A stretch of 64,000 bases of DNA from Silurus meridionalis (taxonomy: Eukaryota > Chordata > Actinopteri > Siluriformes > Siluridae). Location of the stretch: positions 8,562,001-8,626,000 of the forward strand of contig NC_060898.1 of assembly GCF_014805685.1 (NCBI RefSeq). Direction: 5' to 3'. The notes beneath the pieces are model-generated. The model worked only from the letters and a program-made list of their open reading frames with translations. It made no database searches and was not told the origin of the DNA. Numbering within the stretch: position 1 is the first letter of the stretch; every line of letters starts with the position of its first letter. Below are positions 1 through 17,075 of this stretch, piece by piece. The position numbers were made by a program, and so were the translations under genes.

Positions 1-266
1 AAACATTCAAAAGTCAAAAAATGTTAACGCTTGTGAAGACGTGTTTCTCGTTTATGCATAAATTCAGTTTGTATTTATTATATGCCCAAAAAAATTATTT
101 AGCATGTTTGTTAAATATTGTTATGATTAGTTCACTTCGTGTGCATCAGCAGGGGTTTAAGTGTGTGTCTTGAAGTTTTTGTTGTCTTTTACTGTTACTT
201 GAAATTCTAAATCGGTTTTCCTGTGTTGCTTCCTTTCTATTTGTGCTCAGTCCCGTTTGCCTGCAG

Positions 267-5841
<5,575 letters not shown>

Positions 5842-6295
5842 TGAAAAGCGACTGGACACAGAAATATGGAAGGAATTCCTCTTTCAGGGCGAAAGAAAAC
5901 TATACCATACTGACCAGCAATCTGAAACAGAATATGGCAAATTGTTTTGTAGAGTAGATACTATTGAGTGCCATGCTTTCAGGAAGTATGTTTAAATGGA
6001 CTAGCCATGAGCCATACCCTTCAGCAAAGAAGCTTTAGTGAAAGCTCTTTAAAAGTGTGCCTCAGGAAATCGCTTTCATTTATCAGACTTACAGAGGGTA
6101 AGGGGTTATTATAAAACCCACTTCCCAAATTCCTATTTTTCCTCATTACTCCTTCAGATAAAGAATTAGATGATTATAAAATCAGTGAGATAGGGTAGTT
6201 TAGATGTCCACAAAAAGTCTCAAAGACCCTCAATGAGTCTTCTTTATTTTACATTTGGGTTAGGTATTCCAACATTGGCTGTGTTTACCTTATAT

Positions 6296-6560
6296 TACAG
6301 TATCGTGCAAACGTCTTTGGTGAATGTGAGGGGGAAAAATTTTAAAATAAATAAACAAAAATGTAAAAAATGTCTAAGTATTCAAAAATGGGCTACAAAT
6401 AGTATATCTGTATTTGGTGAACAGCCTTTGCCTTTAAAAGTGGGTCAGTAAAACTCAGGTTTACTGTGGTGCAGTATTTTAAGAAACACTGCTAGTTGGG
6501 TCTTGCCATGGGTCTTCTGCACACTTTGGCAGTTGCTTCTATTTCACAGCTGTATTTATT
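6296..6560. mobile_element. Tc1-derived relic
   Basis: The piece starts cagtatcgtgcaaacgtctt and contains gtatttggtgaacagccttt. Both resemble the ends of a fish Tc1 family whose consensus begins cagtactgtgcaaaagt. No coding frame remains. A second relic of the same family lies at 19930-20200. Confidence 0.45.
6346..6355 (+). promoter_or_regulatory. candidate polyadenylation signals, possibly for dipk1b
   Basis: Two overlapping AATAAA hexamers lie about 500 bp after the dipk1b stop. They also fall inside a transposon relic, so their use is uncertain. Confidence 0.3.
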
Positions 6561-7193
6561 TATTTATTTATTTTTTTTTTTAAATGTGGTCTATTATGTA
6601 ATGTTATTTTCTTGAATGGCATACAAGAAATGATTTTCATTGTTTTTAAGTGAACATTTGAAAATGTACACTTCTGTCTATTGTCAGAGATTGGAGATGG
6701 AGGCGGATGTAAATGCAAGCTATTTATTATCAAATAAAACAAGAACCCCCAAAAAAAGGTGACTAAAACAAAAATTATTATGAACTTTGCACAAGGCAGA
6801 CATCTAAAAGTTAAGACAAGACAAATGATTGACAAAGAGACAGAATAACTTAATAGTGTTATTAATTGGTGAAACAGTATGACCAAGTCATGTGATGTGG
6901 TTGGGCAAATGGGCACTAATGCAGAAGAGACATAAGACAAAATGTTAGCACTATACAAGTGCTAGAGTTAGCAAAATATTCTCCAACTTTTTATATCAAA
7001 GAAGAATTATTTGTGTCTAAATCCTTTAAAGGCTAGAACATTAATTTTTTTTCTTAAAGAGCTGTATGCAAATATGTAAAGGTATAAAATACTAATAACT
7101 ACTCCATCTCTACACTTTTGTGACAAGGTTACTAAATATTTGCCAATAAAAAAAATAAAAATAAAAATTAATGTGACAGATAATTATTAACAT
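6561..7193. other. intergenic sequence with nothing recognised
   Basis: AT-rich sequence with short homopolymer and (TTTA) runs. Its reading frames show no family resemblance and look like chance. Confidence 0.6.
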
Positions 7194-7209
7194 TAGTGTT
7201 ACATTAGAT

Positions 7210-7444
7210 CCCTGGTGGTCTAGTGGTTAGGATGGGCGCCCTCACCGCTGCGGCCCGGGTTTGATCCCCGGTCAGGGAACCAACCCCAGCCATTAGGGTT
7301 GCACAAGCCCTAGTGCCGGTCCCAAACCGGATAAATGGGGAGGGTTGCGTTAGGAAGGGCATCCAGCGTAAAACATGTGCCAAATCAAATATTCGGATGG
7401 TCCGCTGTGGCCACCCCTAATGGGATTAGCCGAAAAAAAATGCA
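7210..7444 (+). mobile_element. tRNA-Glu-derived SINE with a 16-bp target site duplication
   Basis: The first 70 bases resemble tRNA-Glu: ccctggtggtctagtggtta includes the A box, and ggtttgatccccggtcaggg the B box and acceptor strand. A short body follows, then a tail (gctgtggccacccctaatgg, attagccgaaaa) matching the 3' end of the RTE-like LINE. The 16-bp direct repeat tagtgttacattagat flanks it at 7194-7209 and 7445-7460, as expected for target-primed reverse transcription. It is a retroposon and not a working tRNA gene. Confidence 0.88.
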
Positions 7445-7539
7445 TAGTGTTACATTAGATAATTAACATTAGATAATTATTAACATCAGTGCTGTCTAAT
7501 TAGATTGAACAGCACTGTAAAACATACTGCTTAAATACG

Positions 7540-7886
7540 ACTGGTAAATGTATAATGCCTAGAAACACACATCAACTATAATATTAAAAACACATGCCTA
7601 ATATTGTGTTGGTCCCCTTGTGATGGCAGGGCAGTTAAAGCTCATTAAATAATGACATCACAAGACCACTGAAGACATTAGCAGCAGACCCTAGGGTTAG
7701 TCCATGGATCCGACTTGTTCAGCACATCACAGGTGTTTGATTGGATTGAGTTGCTTAATATGTGTTTGTAGTATGTATGTATTTGATCTGCAGCATTGCT
7801 TAGGTAGGTGGTACCTGTCAATGTAACATCTACATGAAAGCCCAAGGTTTCCAAGACACAGGCCATGACATTGCAGGTAAGCGACA
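7540..7886 (-). mobile_element. older Tc1-family relic, left part (split by the 7889 insertion)
   Basis: Motifs such as cctaatattgtgttggtccc, tgattggattgag and cttaggtaggtggtacctgt are those of a common fish Tc1 family read from its 3' side. The relic stops exactly at the TA target of the younger transposon, and its continuation resumes at 9440. Confidence 0.65.
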
Positions 7887-7888
7887 TA

Positions 7889-9437
7889 CAGGGAGTGCAG
7901 AATTATTAGGCAAATGAGTATTTTGACCACATCATCCTCGTTATGCATGTTGTCTTACTCCAAGCTGTATAGGCTGGAAAGCCTACTACCAATTAAGCAT
8001 ATTAGGTGATGTGCATCTCTGTAATGAGAAGGGTGTGGTCTAATGACATCAACACCCTATATCAGGTGTGCATAATTATTAGGCAACTTCCTTTCCTTTG
8101 GCAAAATGGGTCAAAAGAAGGACTTGACAGGCTCAGAAAAGTCAAAAATAGTGAGATATATTGCAGAGGATGCAGCAGTCTTAAAATAGCCAAGCTTCTG
8201 AGCGTGATCATCGAACAATCAAGCGTTTCATTCAAAATAGTCGACAGGGTCGCAAGAAGCGTGTGGAAAAACCAAGGCGCAAAATAACTGCCCGTGAACT
8301 GAGAAAAGTCAAGCGTGCAGCTGCCAAGATGCCACTTGCCACCAGTTTGGCCATATTTCAGAGCTGCAACATCACTGGGTGCCCAAAAGCACAAGGTGTG
8401 CAATACTCAGAGACATGGCCAAGGTAAGAAAGGCAGAAAGTCGACCACCACTGAACAAGACACACAAGCTGAAACGTCAAGACTGGGCCAAGAAATATCT
8501 CAAGACTGATTTTCTAAGGTTTTATGGACTGATGAAATGAGAGTGAGTCTTGATGGGCCAGATGGATGGGCCCGTGGCTGGATTGGTAAAGGGCAGAGAG
8601 CTCCAGTCCGACTCAGGCGCCAGCAAGGTGGAGGTGGAGTACTGGTTTGGGCTGGTATCATCAAAGATGAGCTTGTGGGGCCTTTTCGGGTTGAGGATGG
8701 AGTCAAGCTGAACTCCCAGTCCTACTGCCAGTTTCTGGAAGACACCTTCTTCAAGCAGTGGTACAGGAAGAAGTCTGCATCCTTCAAGAAAAACATGATT
8801 TTCATGCAGGACAATGCTCCATCACACACGCCCAAGTACTCCACAGCGTGGCTGGCAAGAAAGGGTATAAAAGAAGAAAATCTAATGATATGGCCTCCTT
8901 GTTCACCTGATCTGAACCCCATTGAGAACCTGTGGTCCATCATCAAATGTGCGATTTACAAGGAGGAAAACAGTACACCTCTCTGAACAGTGTCTGGGAG
9001 GTTGTGGTTGCTGCTGCACGCAATGTTGATGGTGAACAGATCAAAACACTGACAGAATCCATGGATGGCAGGCTTTTGAGTGTCCTTGCAAAGAAAGGTG
9101 GCTATATTGGTCACTGATTTGTTTTTGTTTGGTTTTGAATGTCAGAAATGTATATTTGTGAATGTTGAGATGTTATATTGGTTTCACTGGTAAAATAAAT
9201 AATTGAAATGGGTATGAATTTGTTTTTGTTGTTGCCTAATAATTATGCACAGTAATAGTCACCTGCACACACAGATATCCCCTAAAATAGCTAAAACTAA
9301 AACTACTTCCAAAAATATTCAGCTTTGATATTAATGAGTTTTTGTGTTCATTGAGAACATGGTTGTTGTTCAAATTAAATCCTCAAATAAAATTAATCCT
9401 CAAAAATACAACTTGCCTAATAATTCTGCACTCCCTG
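7889..9437 (+). mobile_element. Tc1-type DNA transposon, full length, with TA target duplication
   Basis: The inverted ends are cagggagtgcagaattatta and its complement at the right end, each flanked by TA (7887-7888 and 9438-9439). The 1549-bp length is normal for a Tc1 element. It inserted into an older Tc1 relic. Confidence 0.92.
8106..9117 (+). pseudogene. broken Tc1-type transposase of the 7889-9437 element
   Basis: Translation starts MGQKKDLTGSEKSKIVRYI and soon meets stops. The catalytic half is open from about 8519 and keeps the first D (TDEM), the second D (QDNAPSHT near 8808) and [11 protein letters not shown] near 8905. A frameshift near 8960 moves the C terminus (SVWEVVVAAARNVDGEQIKT to GGYIGH) into another frame that ends at 9117. 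Several frame breaks mean this copy cannot make a full enzyme. Confidence 0.85.
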
Positions 9438-9439
9438 TA

Positions 9440-9720
9440 CATGTACCCAGCCACCCACATTATGTAAAAGAAAAGTATTCTTCAGACCAGGCCACCTTCA
9501 TCTATTGCTTCATGGTCTAATTCTGATGCTCATGTACCCGCTGTAGGCGTTGTTGGTTGTTAACCGGTTGGAGGTCAGCTTGGGCACGCTGACCAGACTG
9601 TGTCTATGCAGCCCTATATAAAACATGTTTTGCCACATTTATATCAATACCCATTTTAACAGTTTGTGCTACAAAAGCTCTGGGCTTTTGGACCAGATGG
9701 GCTATGCAAAAATTACGATA
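9440..9720 (-). mobile_element. older Tc1-family relic, right part
   Basis: The stretch from cacccacattatgtaaaaga through cagaccaggccaccttcatc to gaccagactgtgtctatgca continues the relic at 7540-7886 once the younger element is set aside. Confidence 0.6.
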
Positions 9721-9734
9721 AACATTTAGTACGT

Positions 9735-10460
9735 AACAGTTCTCCAAGTTGACAGATTTGCTACAGTAAACTGCTCTACAATTGTGCTGAGCAGAAAAAC
9801 ATCTCAGAATGCACAATATGTCAAATCTTGTGTCAGCTGGGCTGCAACAGCAGAAGATCAATTCAGGTTTCTCTACTATCATCCAAGAACAGGCTGCGGT
9901 GGGCACAGGCTCAGCAACACATGATGAAGATTGGAAAAACAGCCTGGTTTGATGAATCTTGATAAATGTTTTGTCATAATTTGGTGCCAACAGAATGAAC
10001 CATGAACATAACCTACCTTGTGTCAACAGTCCAGGCTGGTGGTGGTGGTGGTGTTGAGGAATGTTTTCTTCACACATTTTGGGGCTGTTAATACTAGTCA
10101 ATTATTGTTTAAATGCCACAGCCAATTTGATTTGTTGCTGACTATGTGCACCTCTTCATCACCAGAATTTACCAATCTTCTAATGGCTACAACATGCATG
10201 ACAGTGCACCATGTCACAAAGCAAGTCCTCTGAAATCGGTTGTTATAAACATAATGAGTTCACTCTTCTTCAGTGGATTTCCCAGTCACAAGATCTGAAT
10301 TCAATAAAATCCTATTGGAATGTAGTAAAATGTGTGGCTGAAAAATATGCAGGAATTGAGTGATGCAAGACTTGTTTTAGCAGTAGGTTATAGTGGGCTT
10401 TTAATCAACTCCAGTATGACGTTGGTGGCTCTAATGCTTGGTTTTCCAGACACAAAGATT
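9735..10460 (+). mobile_element. second Tc1-family relic (plus strand)
   Basis: Recognisable Tc1 transposase pieces survive: SPGWWWW-like text around 10030, and SQDLNSIKSYWNVVKCV near 10290-10340 in the place of [14 protein letters not shown]. The DNA motifs acaattgtgctgagcagaaa and caggctggtggtggtgg also fit the family. Many stops are present, and this is a different Tc1 family from 7889-9437. Confidence 0.65.
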
Positions 10461-12215
10461 AGGGAATGAGCTCTTGTGTAAGTGAAATATTGAATATATT
10501 TATGATGCCCCTGCCAAAGTGAGTCCTACTTACAGTAGTTGACTTTCTTACGAGTCCTGCAGAATTATAAACATTTCATGGAAGATGTGTTTTTATTCAC
10601 ACTGTTGAAGTATGCAAAGACATATTTCAGTTTGTTATGTTGCATGGTGCCATGGTCCATAATCCTCACCAACAATGATAATGGCAGTATTTGGATACAA
10701 GTTCTATTGTCTAGTGACCAAATTGTTGAGTTGGTTTGAAAAAACATCCTCATAGTAGCTATATGTTCACCTCTTTTTGTGCATTTGTGATCAGTACTCA
10801 TCACACTGTACAATAATATGTCCATAATTTTTATATAGTTCTGTAGCTATGTATGACATACACTCTAATGTCTCTATGTCCAGGTAAAATTACAATACAG
10901 TACTTGTTTGCCGCAGTAACCAGCATTTAACTTTTCTTCCCATGTCATGTCATGTTACCAACAGTGTATTATTTAAACGTTTGACAGTACTATACTGCCT
11001 TAGGGCTTTAGAATAGAATACTTTACCTGGAACTGCAAACTGTATTTCTACTGTAATCTACATAAAAGGTTTTAACAGAATTTATTCAGAATGTATTAGA
11101 CTAAACATGTTATTGGTGAATTGGTGAATTTGAGCTTAATGTTGTATTTTAACACAAGAAAATGCTAAGACAAGTGACAGCCAATGAAATCAAACATTTA
11201 TTAAACAAAACATGAAAAGATTTTAAAGAATTAAGATGCTACCTAAACCTTAGCATATTACATATATCAAACATTTCATATTTTTAAAACCTGGCATGTT
11301 TAGGCCATGTCCATTTGTAGGCAGAGTTCACAGGGAGACAGAGAAAGAGAATTAAATATTTAGCACAGAGAAAGAAAAATAACAGATTATTAGAAGGGAA
11401 ACAAAAATAAGAGAAAAGGTTAACTAACTAACCAACCTATATAAAGTCCCTCACAATGTCTGTTTAACTAAATAAAATGTAATTTATATATCACTTTTAA
11501 CAATACACTCCCCCATCCCGAATGTCCACCAGTGACACTGCATGTCCATTCAATATAGTTCAATCATGGTTGATGTTTTTATCTGTTCACTGATGGACAC
11601 GAATAAAAAACTGTTTTATCATAATTGCAGTTCTAAGCCATTGTAAAAATGTACTTTGAAAAACATTTATTAACTCAGTGTTTATTAATGTATTTAACTT
11701 GCCTGACTTTTTTTGGATGCATCTCCCTGTTTTTTTGGAAATGTCTTTTCCATGGCTGGGCTTTAAATCCCTTTCTGGAATGCTTGTTTATACCAATTTT
11801 GTTCATAACAACAAATCATATGGATACACAGTTTAAACACCATATCACCAATATAACACCATCACCAAGTAAAATCGAATGGGCTTTTTTGCCATTTTAG
11901 ACAGTGATTGCTCTGCAGAATATTATAAATTGATTTTCTTTTAATGTATTAATTTACATTTATTGAATCAGCAATTATTTAAGATGCATTTTACAGTCAT
12001 TTTTAAAAGATTACTCAACATTTATTGTAAGTACAATATGCTTGTAATTTTGCATCTGTACCAGTAGACACCTACCAAGCAGGGACAATGGCATTAAACT
12101 ATGAGCATATCAATAGTATCTGTTGTTATCTATACATACATCTTTCTCTTCCTCTATATCTTTCTTTTTGTTAGTTAATAATTTTTTTTTTTCAACAATT
12201 ATTATACAATTGCTT
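10461..12215. other. intergenic sequence with nothing recognised
   Basis: AT-rich sequence. Small reading frames on both strands show no conserved motif or splice context. Confidence 0.55.
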
Positions 12216-12760
12216 TCATATATTTCTCAAACTTCCATGCAGCACAGGAATATCTGTCAGGTGCTCAACAAAAACATAGATTCCCTGTTGGGTGAAAAAG
12301 TAAAGCCACTTGCTTTGCAAGCTGTCAAGTGAAGCTGCAGGAATCTCATTTATATGTCTGCACTGAAGACACCAGTCATTGGTGTTTCTCCTCAACTGTC
12401 TTGTTAGTTTTCTCTGGAGGAAGCTTGGGTTAGAATCATGTGCATTCATAAGTATAAACTGACCCCCTTGTGTGTCCAGCGATGAAACAAAGAGCCTCAA
12501 GGTCCCAATGCAGTTGATGTTCTCAATTAGTGTTTTACTTGAGAGAGGAGTAAAGAAAACCTAAAGCAATGATATCACCAATGATCATACATTGACAATT
12601 GGTAAGGTACAGAGAAAGAATGGGATTAGCCTCATAGTTTCAAGTATTTATACCATCTGCTGCCTGATATTGGGAGCAGGTCTTCTACAATTTGCATTAG
12701 CTGACTGAATATCTTCTGGATTTCTGTCCCTTGGACATTAGGTTTTAAGGCACAAAAGCA
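12216..12760 (-). CDS. unidentified coding-like exon pair (last two exons of an unknown gene, or a pseudogene)
   Basis: On the minus strand, the upstream piece (12760-12654) reads VQGTEIQKIFSQLMQIVEDL and ends at a gtataa donor in phase 2. After a 116-bp gap, an acceptor with a strong pyrimidine tract (ttctttactcctctctcaag) opens the second piece (12537-12216) in the matching phase. It reads TLIENINCIGTLRLFVSSLD, then QFILMNAHDSNPSFLQRKL, NDWCLQCRHINEIPAASLDS, and ends HGSLRNI with a stop. The join gives 142 codons with no stop. Composition looks like a folded protein: mixed hydrophobic and charged residues, no low complexity. I do not recognise the family. The donor is weak and the start of the upstream exon is not fixed, so chance or a decayed gene remains possible. 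Confidence 0.4.
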
Positions 12761-13404
12761 TTAGACCATGTTTTGGTTATGATAGCTGATAGACTTTATT
12801 ATGATGAATCATAGAGCGATGATGGTGGTGAGGGGCAGGATAGGGAGATGTTGGGGGATTAGAGTGGTAAGACAGAATTGTGTCACTTGACAACTCAGAT
12901 ATTTAACATGACAGTGGTAGTTTAGGAAATATAGGTAAATAAAAATGCTAATATCTCTCACAGGGTATGAATAACATTTTATACAGACCCAAGGATGGGA
13001 TTAAAAATAATGCATAACATTTTGTAAACCTGTACTCTACGCACTCAGACTCAAGACTGTAACAACTATAACTGTAAGATAAACACTTCAGTTATGAACA
13101 TTATACATTTTGCAGCATACTTAATGGGGGTTCAAGCTTTTTGGATGATCTTTTTTCAACGACTTTAATATATTCAGCTAAGTATAACATTTGACTAAAA
13201 TGTGCAGTAAAAAAAAACAGGAAATAATCAAGAAGCTTCTCTTGTTTGGCACAGCAGTATGCTTTCTGTACTGGTGCAGTGTAATAAACATCATAGAAAT
13301 GTAGAGGAAAGCCATGCTGTTTCTCAATGATTACATACTTTGCTGAGTTATTATGGATGCCACTATTTTTTGCTAAATATTAAGCATTATACATGCTTCT
13401 CTTA

Positions 13405-13468
<64 letters not shown>

Positions 13469-14060
13469 GCAGGATCCAAGACGAGTAACTGACAAGTTTT
13501 TTTTTTTTAATAGTAAAAAAGAATCAATAACCTTGTGTACCCAACATCTGCTAGGTAAAATGCTGGCAAAGATGATGTCCTTTCAGCAAGGAATTTGCTA
13601 AGTTTCTTTTTAATTGTTTGAAATACATTTGCTTAAAACCTTATTGTCCATAGGTGACCTTTTGGGCATTAGTGGCTGATCCACTAATGGTCTGCTTTCA
13701 TTTATACAAATACTCAGAAATCAACCCCAAAAAGGTAATCATTTTCCCTTCACACATTAATATGACCAGAGATTTCTTATTTAGATATATTATCAGCAAT
13801 TAACACATTAAGCATCCAGAGAGAAAGACCAATTCTGTACAGAATTTTCCAGAAAGTTTGACATGAGCATGAGCATCCTCTTCATGTCAACACGCGGAAA
13901 AAAATTACTTGCCTGATGCAGTCCGGCCAAGACAACTGTTCCTAAGTTAGTGTTTGGGTTGATCCTTTTTTTAAAATTATAGTTAAGATGTCAGCTTTTG
14001 GAAGACAAGGAAGTAAGCAGATTTTTTTTAAGTTGACTGACTTATGACATATACTTCCTG
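12761..14060. other. intergenic sequence with an AT microsatellite
   Basis: Mostly unremarkable AT-rich sequence. A short minus-strand stretch near 13530-13600 (KLSKFLAERTSSLPAFYLAD) looks weakly coding-like and might be a further exon of the unidentified gene to its left, but I could not define splice sites. Confidence 0.4.
13405..13469. repeat. (TA)n microsatellite followed by a T run
   Basis: Alternating TA runs to 13450 and is followed by about 19 T. Confidence 0.95.
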
Positions 14061-14220
14061 CATTTACATTACATTTATGGCATTTGGCAGACACCCTTAT
14101 CCAGAGGGACTTCTCTCATTTATATAAATGAGGGCCTTGATCAAGGGCAGTACCAGCTTAGTGTTGCTGGGCTTTAAACTCAAATCCAATAAGAAGTTCA
14201 ACACTTAACCACTGTGCCAC
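14061..14220 (-). mobile_element. tRNA-derived SINE with an L2-type tail
   Basis: Read on the minus strand it begins gtggcacagtggttaagtg (A-box-like), passes ttgagtttaaagcccagcaa (B-box-like region) and ends with gtgtctgccaaatgccataa and ATGTAA, the tail of fish L2 LINEs. A related copy lies at 32290-32465. Confidence 0.65.
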
Positions 14221-14689
14221 AAACAAGGACAAATTTCTCATTAATTGTCTGTACTTTGTATGGATACCACTGGTTGTTTACAACTGAACCGATTGGACGC
14301 ATCATTATTTGATTTTATAGATAGATTTTATTTCAGTTGTCATACAAAGATAATAAAATGTATTACATTAAATGCACTGTCATCTCATAATGCTCATCTA
14401 ACATGAAATTAAATGAAATAATGTAAACTGTAAAAATAAAAAATGTATTTATTGTTGTGCTTGTTACTGGTGTGTTTCCAGTTATAACAAAAAAACTGAA
14501 CAAGTCTTAAATTCTAAATTGTATAAATACATTTGCCATTTTTGCTATAGAATTAATTCACTGACCTGTTCGTTTGACTCCAGCCATCAGGATAAATGCT
14601 GAATATATGATGCTGATGTGTTTATAAGCCCCAGTGTTTCTCTTAAAACTCATTGCCACCCGAGGAAATTATTGTTACTGTATATGCTG

Positions 14690-14960
14690 TAGTGATATGG
14701 CCAAAAGAGGAGAAGGAAAGGGGAAGACATCTAAGGAGACAGCAGGGAAAGGAGAAGTGTACGAGAGTGGATGTTTGGGTTGGAACCTTAATTGTTGATA
14801 CTATGACTGGTAAAGGGAGAGAGGTAGCTGATATGATGGAGAAGAGCAAGGTAGACATGTTGTGTGTTCAGGAGATCAAGGAGGAGAGGGAAAACTTCTG
14901 GAGTAAGGTAGATGAAGTGGTAGAAGGTGTACCTAGGAATGTACGATTGCTAATTGGGTA
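14690..14960 (+). mobile_element. RTE-like LINE fragment, endonuclease region with internal deletion
   Basis: The translation VDVWVGTLIVDTMTGKGREV and then DMMEKSKVDMLCVQEIKEER matches the N-terminal endonuclease of RTE-type LINEs. After LCVQE it jumps straight to ERENFWSKVDEVVEGVPRN, which in intact copies lies some 70-80 residues further on, so an internal deletion has joined the two. It is probably the same family as the reverse transcriptase pieces at 35.9-37.4 kb. Confidence 0.7.
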
Positions 14961-15457
14961 ATTCCTTCCATCCTTCATTTATTCACTCCCTCAAAATGTG
15001 GAATTTTAAGAGAAATATTTGAAGCTGTGCATAAAATGCTAAAGAATCCATATCGCGAGACTGTAGTAAACACTAAAGTGGCACCAGTTCCTGAATGCGC
15101 AAAACAACTACAATCGTTTTTCCAGTACGGAGTGAGAAGCCACAAAGACGCTGCACTAGCAGTAGTTCCTTTTTTATACTCCTTGCCTTGTTGTGTATGT
15201 TTTCAAATGTAATAATTATAATAATATAAACATTTGCTCAAAGCTTGAGGCAGAAACTAAACAAGCTTGTGGTTTACCACTAAATACATTCCTGAGGGAA
15301 CTCAGGCCTATTTGTTTTGCAGAAAGATTGGGAGAGAGAGAGCTGATTAAGTGTTACATGTCTGACAGCTGTTCCAAGACTTCAAAAGTAAAACAGATAC
15401 CATCATTCCATAAAAGACCAGACTTACTCTTAAGAATAGCCAGATTATCCATAAAGT

Positions 15458-16062
15458 TGAAGTTTATTTCTATAGCGCTTTTCACAATGGACATTGCCTC
15501 AAAGCAGCTTTACAGAACTTAAGAATGAAAGTGAATTATGTGTGTTTATCCCTGATGAGCAGCCTGGGGCGACTGTGGCAAGGAAAAACTCCCTAGATGA
15601 ATGATGAAGAAACCTTGAGAAGAAGGGTAACCCAAAAGGGGAACCCATCCTCATTCGGGTGATATCGAGGGTGTGATTTTAAATCTTAAAACAATACAAA
15701 ACACTGGAGAGTGAGAACTACTTGAATACGGGAGTGTGTGTGATTATGAGTAATGTCCTTTCTACAGTCTTATACAGTCAGTTGATGTTGTGGAACCAGG
15801 AGCTCCTGAGCAACTCATAAAATAGCTCAACATTTGAGATCATCATAGATGATCTCAAAAGATGGAACTTCTCCATGCCAGAGCCTTTAAAAAATTCGAA
15901 GCGGTCCAATGCCAAACTCTAAATAAAGTGGGATCCAAATGGCGCTGGTACATCTACTTCTTTAAAGGTCCATAATCTGCATGTGGTGGGACACACCTGG
16001 AGCTGGTGCAACCTCGGGATGCCTCAGGATGGGTAAAGAAAGAGAAGCACACATTCTATTCC
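15458..16062 (+). repeat. dispersed teleost repeat (unclassified)
   Basis: It begins gtttatttctatagcgcttt, contains ctcaaagcagctttacagaa and gcaaggaaaaactccc, and ends near acacctggagctggtgcaac and gatgcctcaggatggg. These blocks recur in many fish genomes. No coding frame was seen; its class is not clear to me. Confidence 0.55.
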
Positions 16063-16496
16063 ACTCAAACATCCAGCACATTCAGAACTGAAAAAGCTAG
16101 GCATGAACGACTACACTTATTTGAATCAAGCACCATTTATTGTCTAAACATTATGTGCATTAACATTTTGAAAGTAGTAGAACATTGTTTTGAAAGAAAT
16201 TTCTAAATGGGTTTTCATGGTCTGGAGGCCATTGTATAAACAACAAAGTCTTGTTAAAACCAAGTAAATTCGAAATCCAATGAAACATAAACTGCAAAAC
16301 AGCAATAGAAAACACTGAACAGTACAACTACTATAAAACAGTAAGTTAGAACATTCCACAGCTATCTTTTAAACACACTGTGTGTAGTATCATATGCTCT
16401 TCATCATTACACTGCTGAACACAAACTGCAGCTTCCTCTTGGCACATTTCAGCACTCTCTGTAACATACAAACACAAACACATGCAGACTTATTGC

Positions 16497-17075
16497 ACTG
16501 CCCGCCACTAATATTGGCACCCTTGGTAAATGTGCACAGAAGGCTGTGAAAAATGGTGTTTACTGTTTAATCTTTCGATCTGCTGTTCAGAAAATGTATA
16601 AAACACTCATAATAGTACACTGGTCGCATGGATATCATACACAACACAATTTTCTGTTTCTACATATGTGATTCCTCACCAAGATTACAGTTTTCTCCTA
16701 AAATGCCTGATTGGGTTTTAAAATGCATGGCAAGGAATTTAAGACTATTCCTTCATACAGAATTCAAATTCAAATTGGTCCTGATCCTTTCATTTTCAAG
16801 GTCCACATGCTCCATTCAGTTCACCCCACAGGTGTTTTATGGGTTTCACAACAGGGTCTTGAATGGCCATGGCAGAACCTTGATTTTGGGTTTACTGAAC
16901 CATTTTTATATTGAGTTTAATGTATATTTTGGTTTATTGTCCTGCTGGAAGATCCAGCCATAGCAAACTTTGAGCTTTCTGCCAGAGGCAGTCCAGTGTT
17001 TATTTAATATCTATTAATTCTTTAAAGAGTCTTTGATGCTATACATCCTAACAAAATTTCCAGATACTCTGACAG
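16497..17075 (-). mobile_element. Tc1-family relic (minus strand), 3' part
   Basis: The end sequence gcccgccactaatattggca followed by cccttggtaaatgtgc matches the terminus of a fish Tc1 family. Inside are cacaggtgttttatggg, tcctgctggaagatccagcc and catcctaacaaaatttccag, which are transposase codons read backwards. The far end is missing. Confidence 0.65.

Noticed and set aside
7210..7285. A possible tRNA-Glu gene.
   Set aside because: The tRNA-like part runs straight into a SINE body with a LINE tail and target duplication, so it is a retroposon head.
9604..10101. A 165-codon minus-strand frame.
   Set aside because: It lies across Tc1 relics that read as transposon in other frames, and its composition gives no protein family signal.
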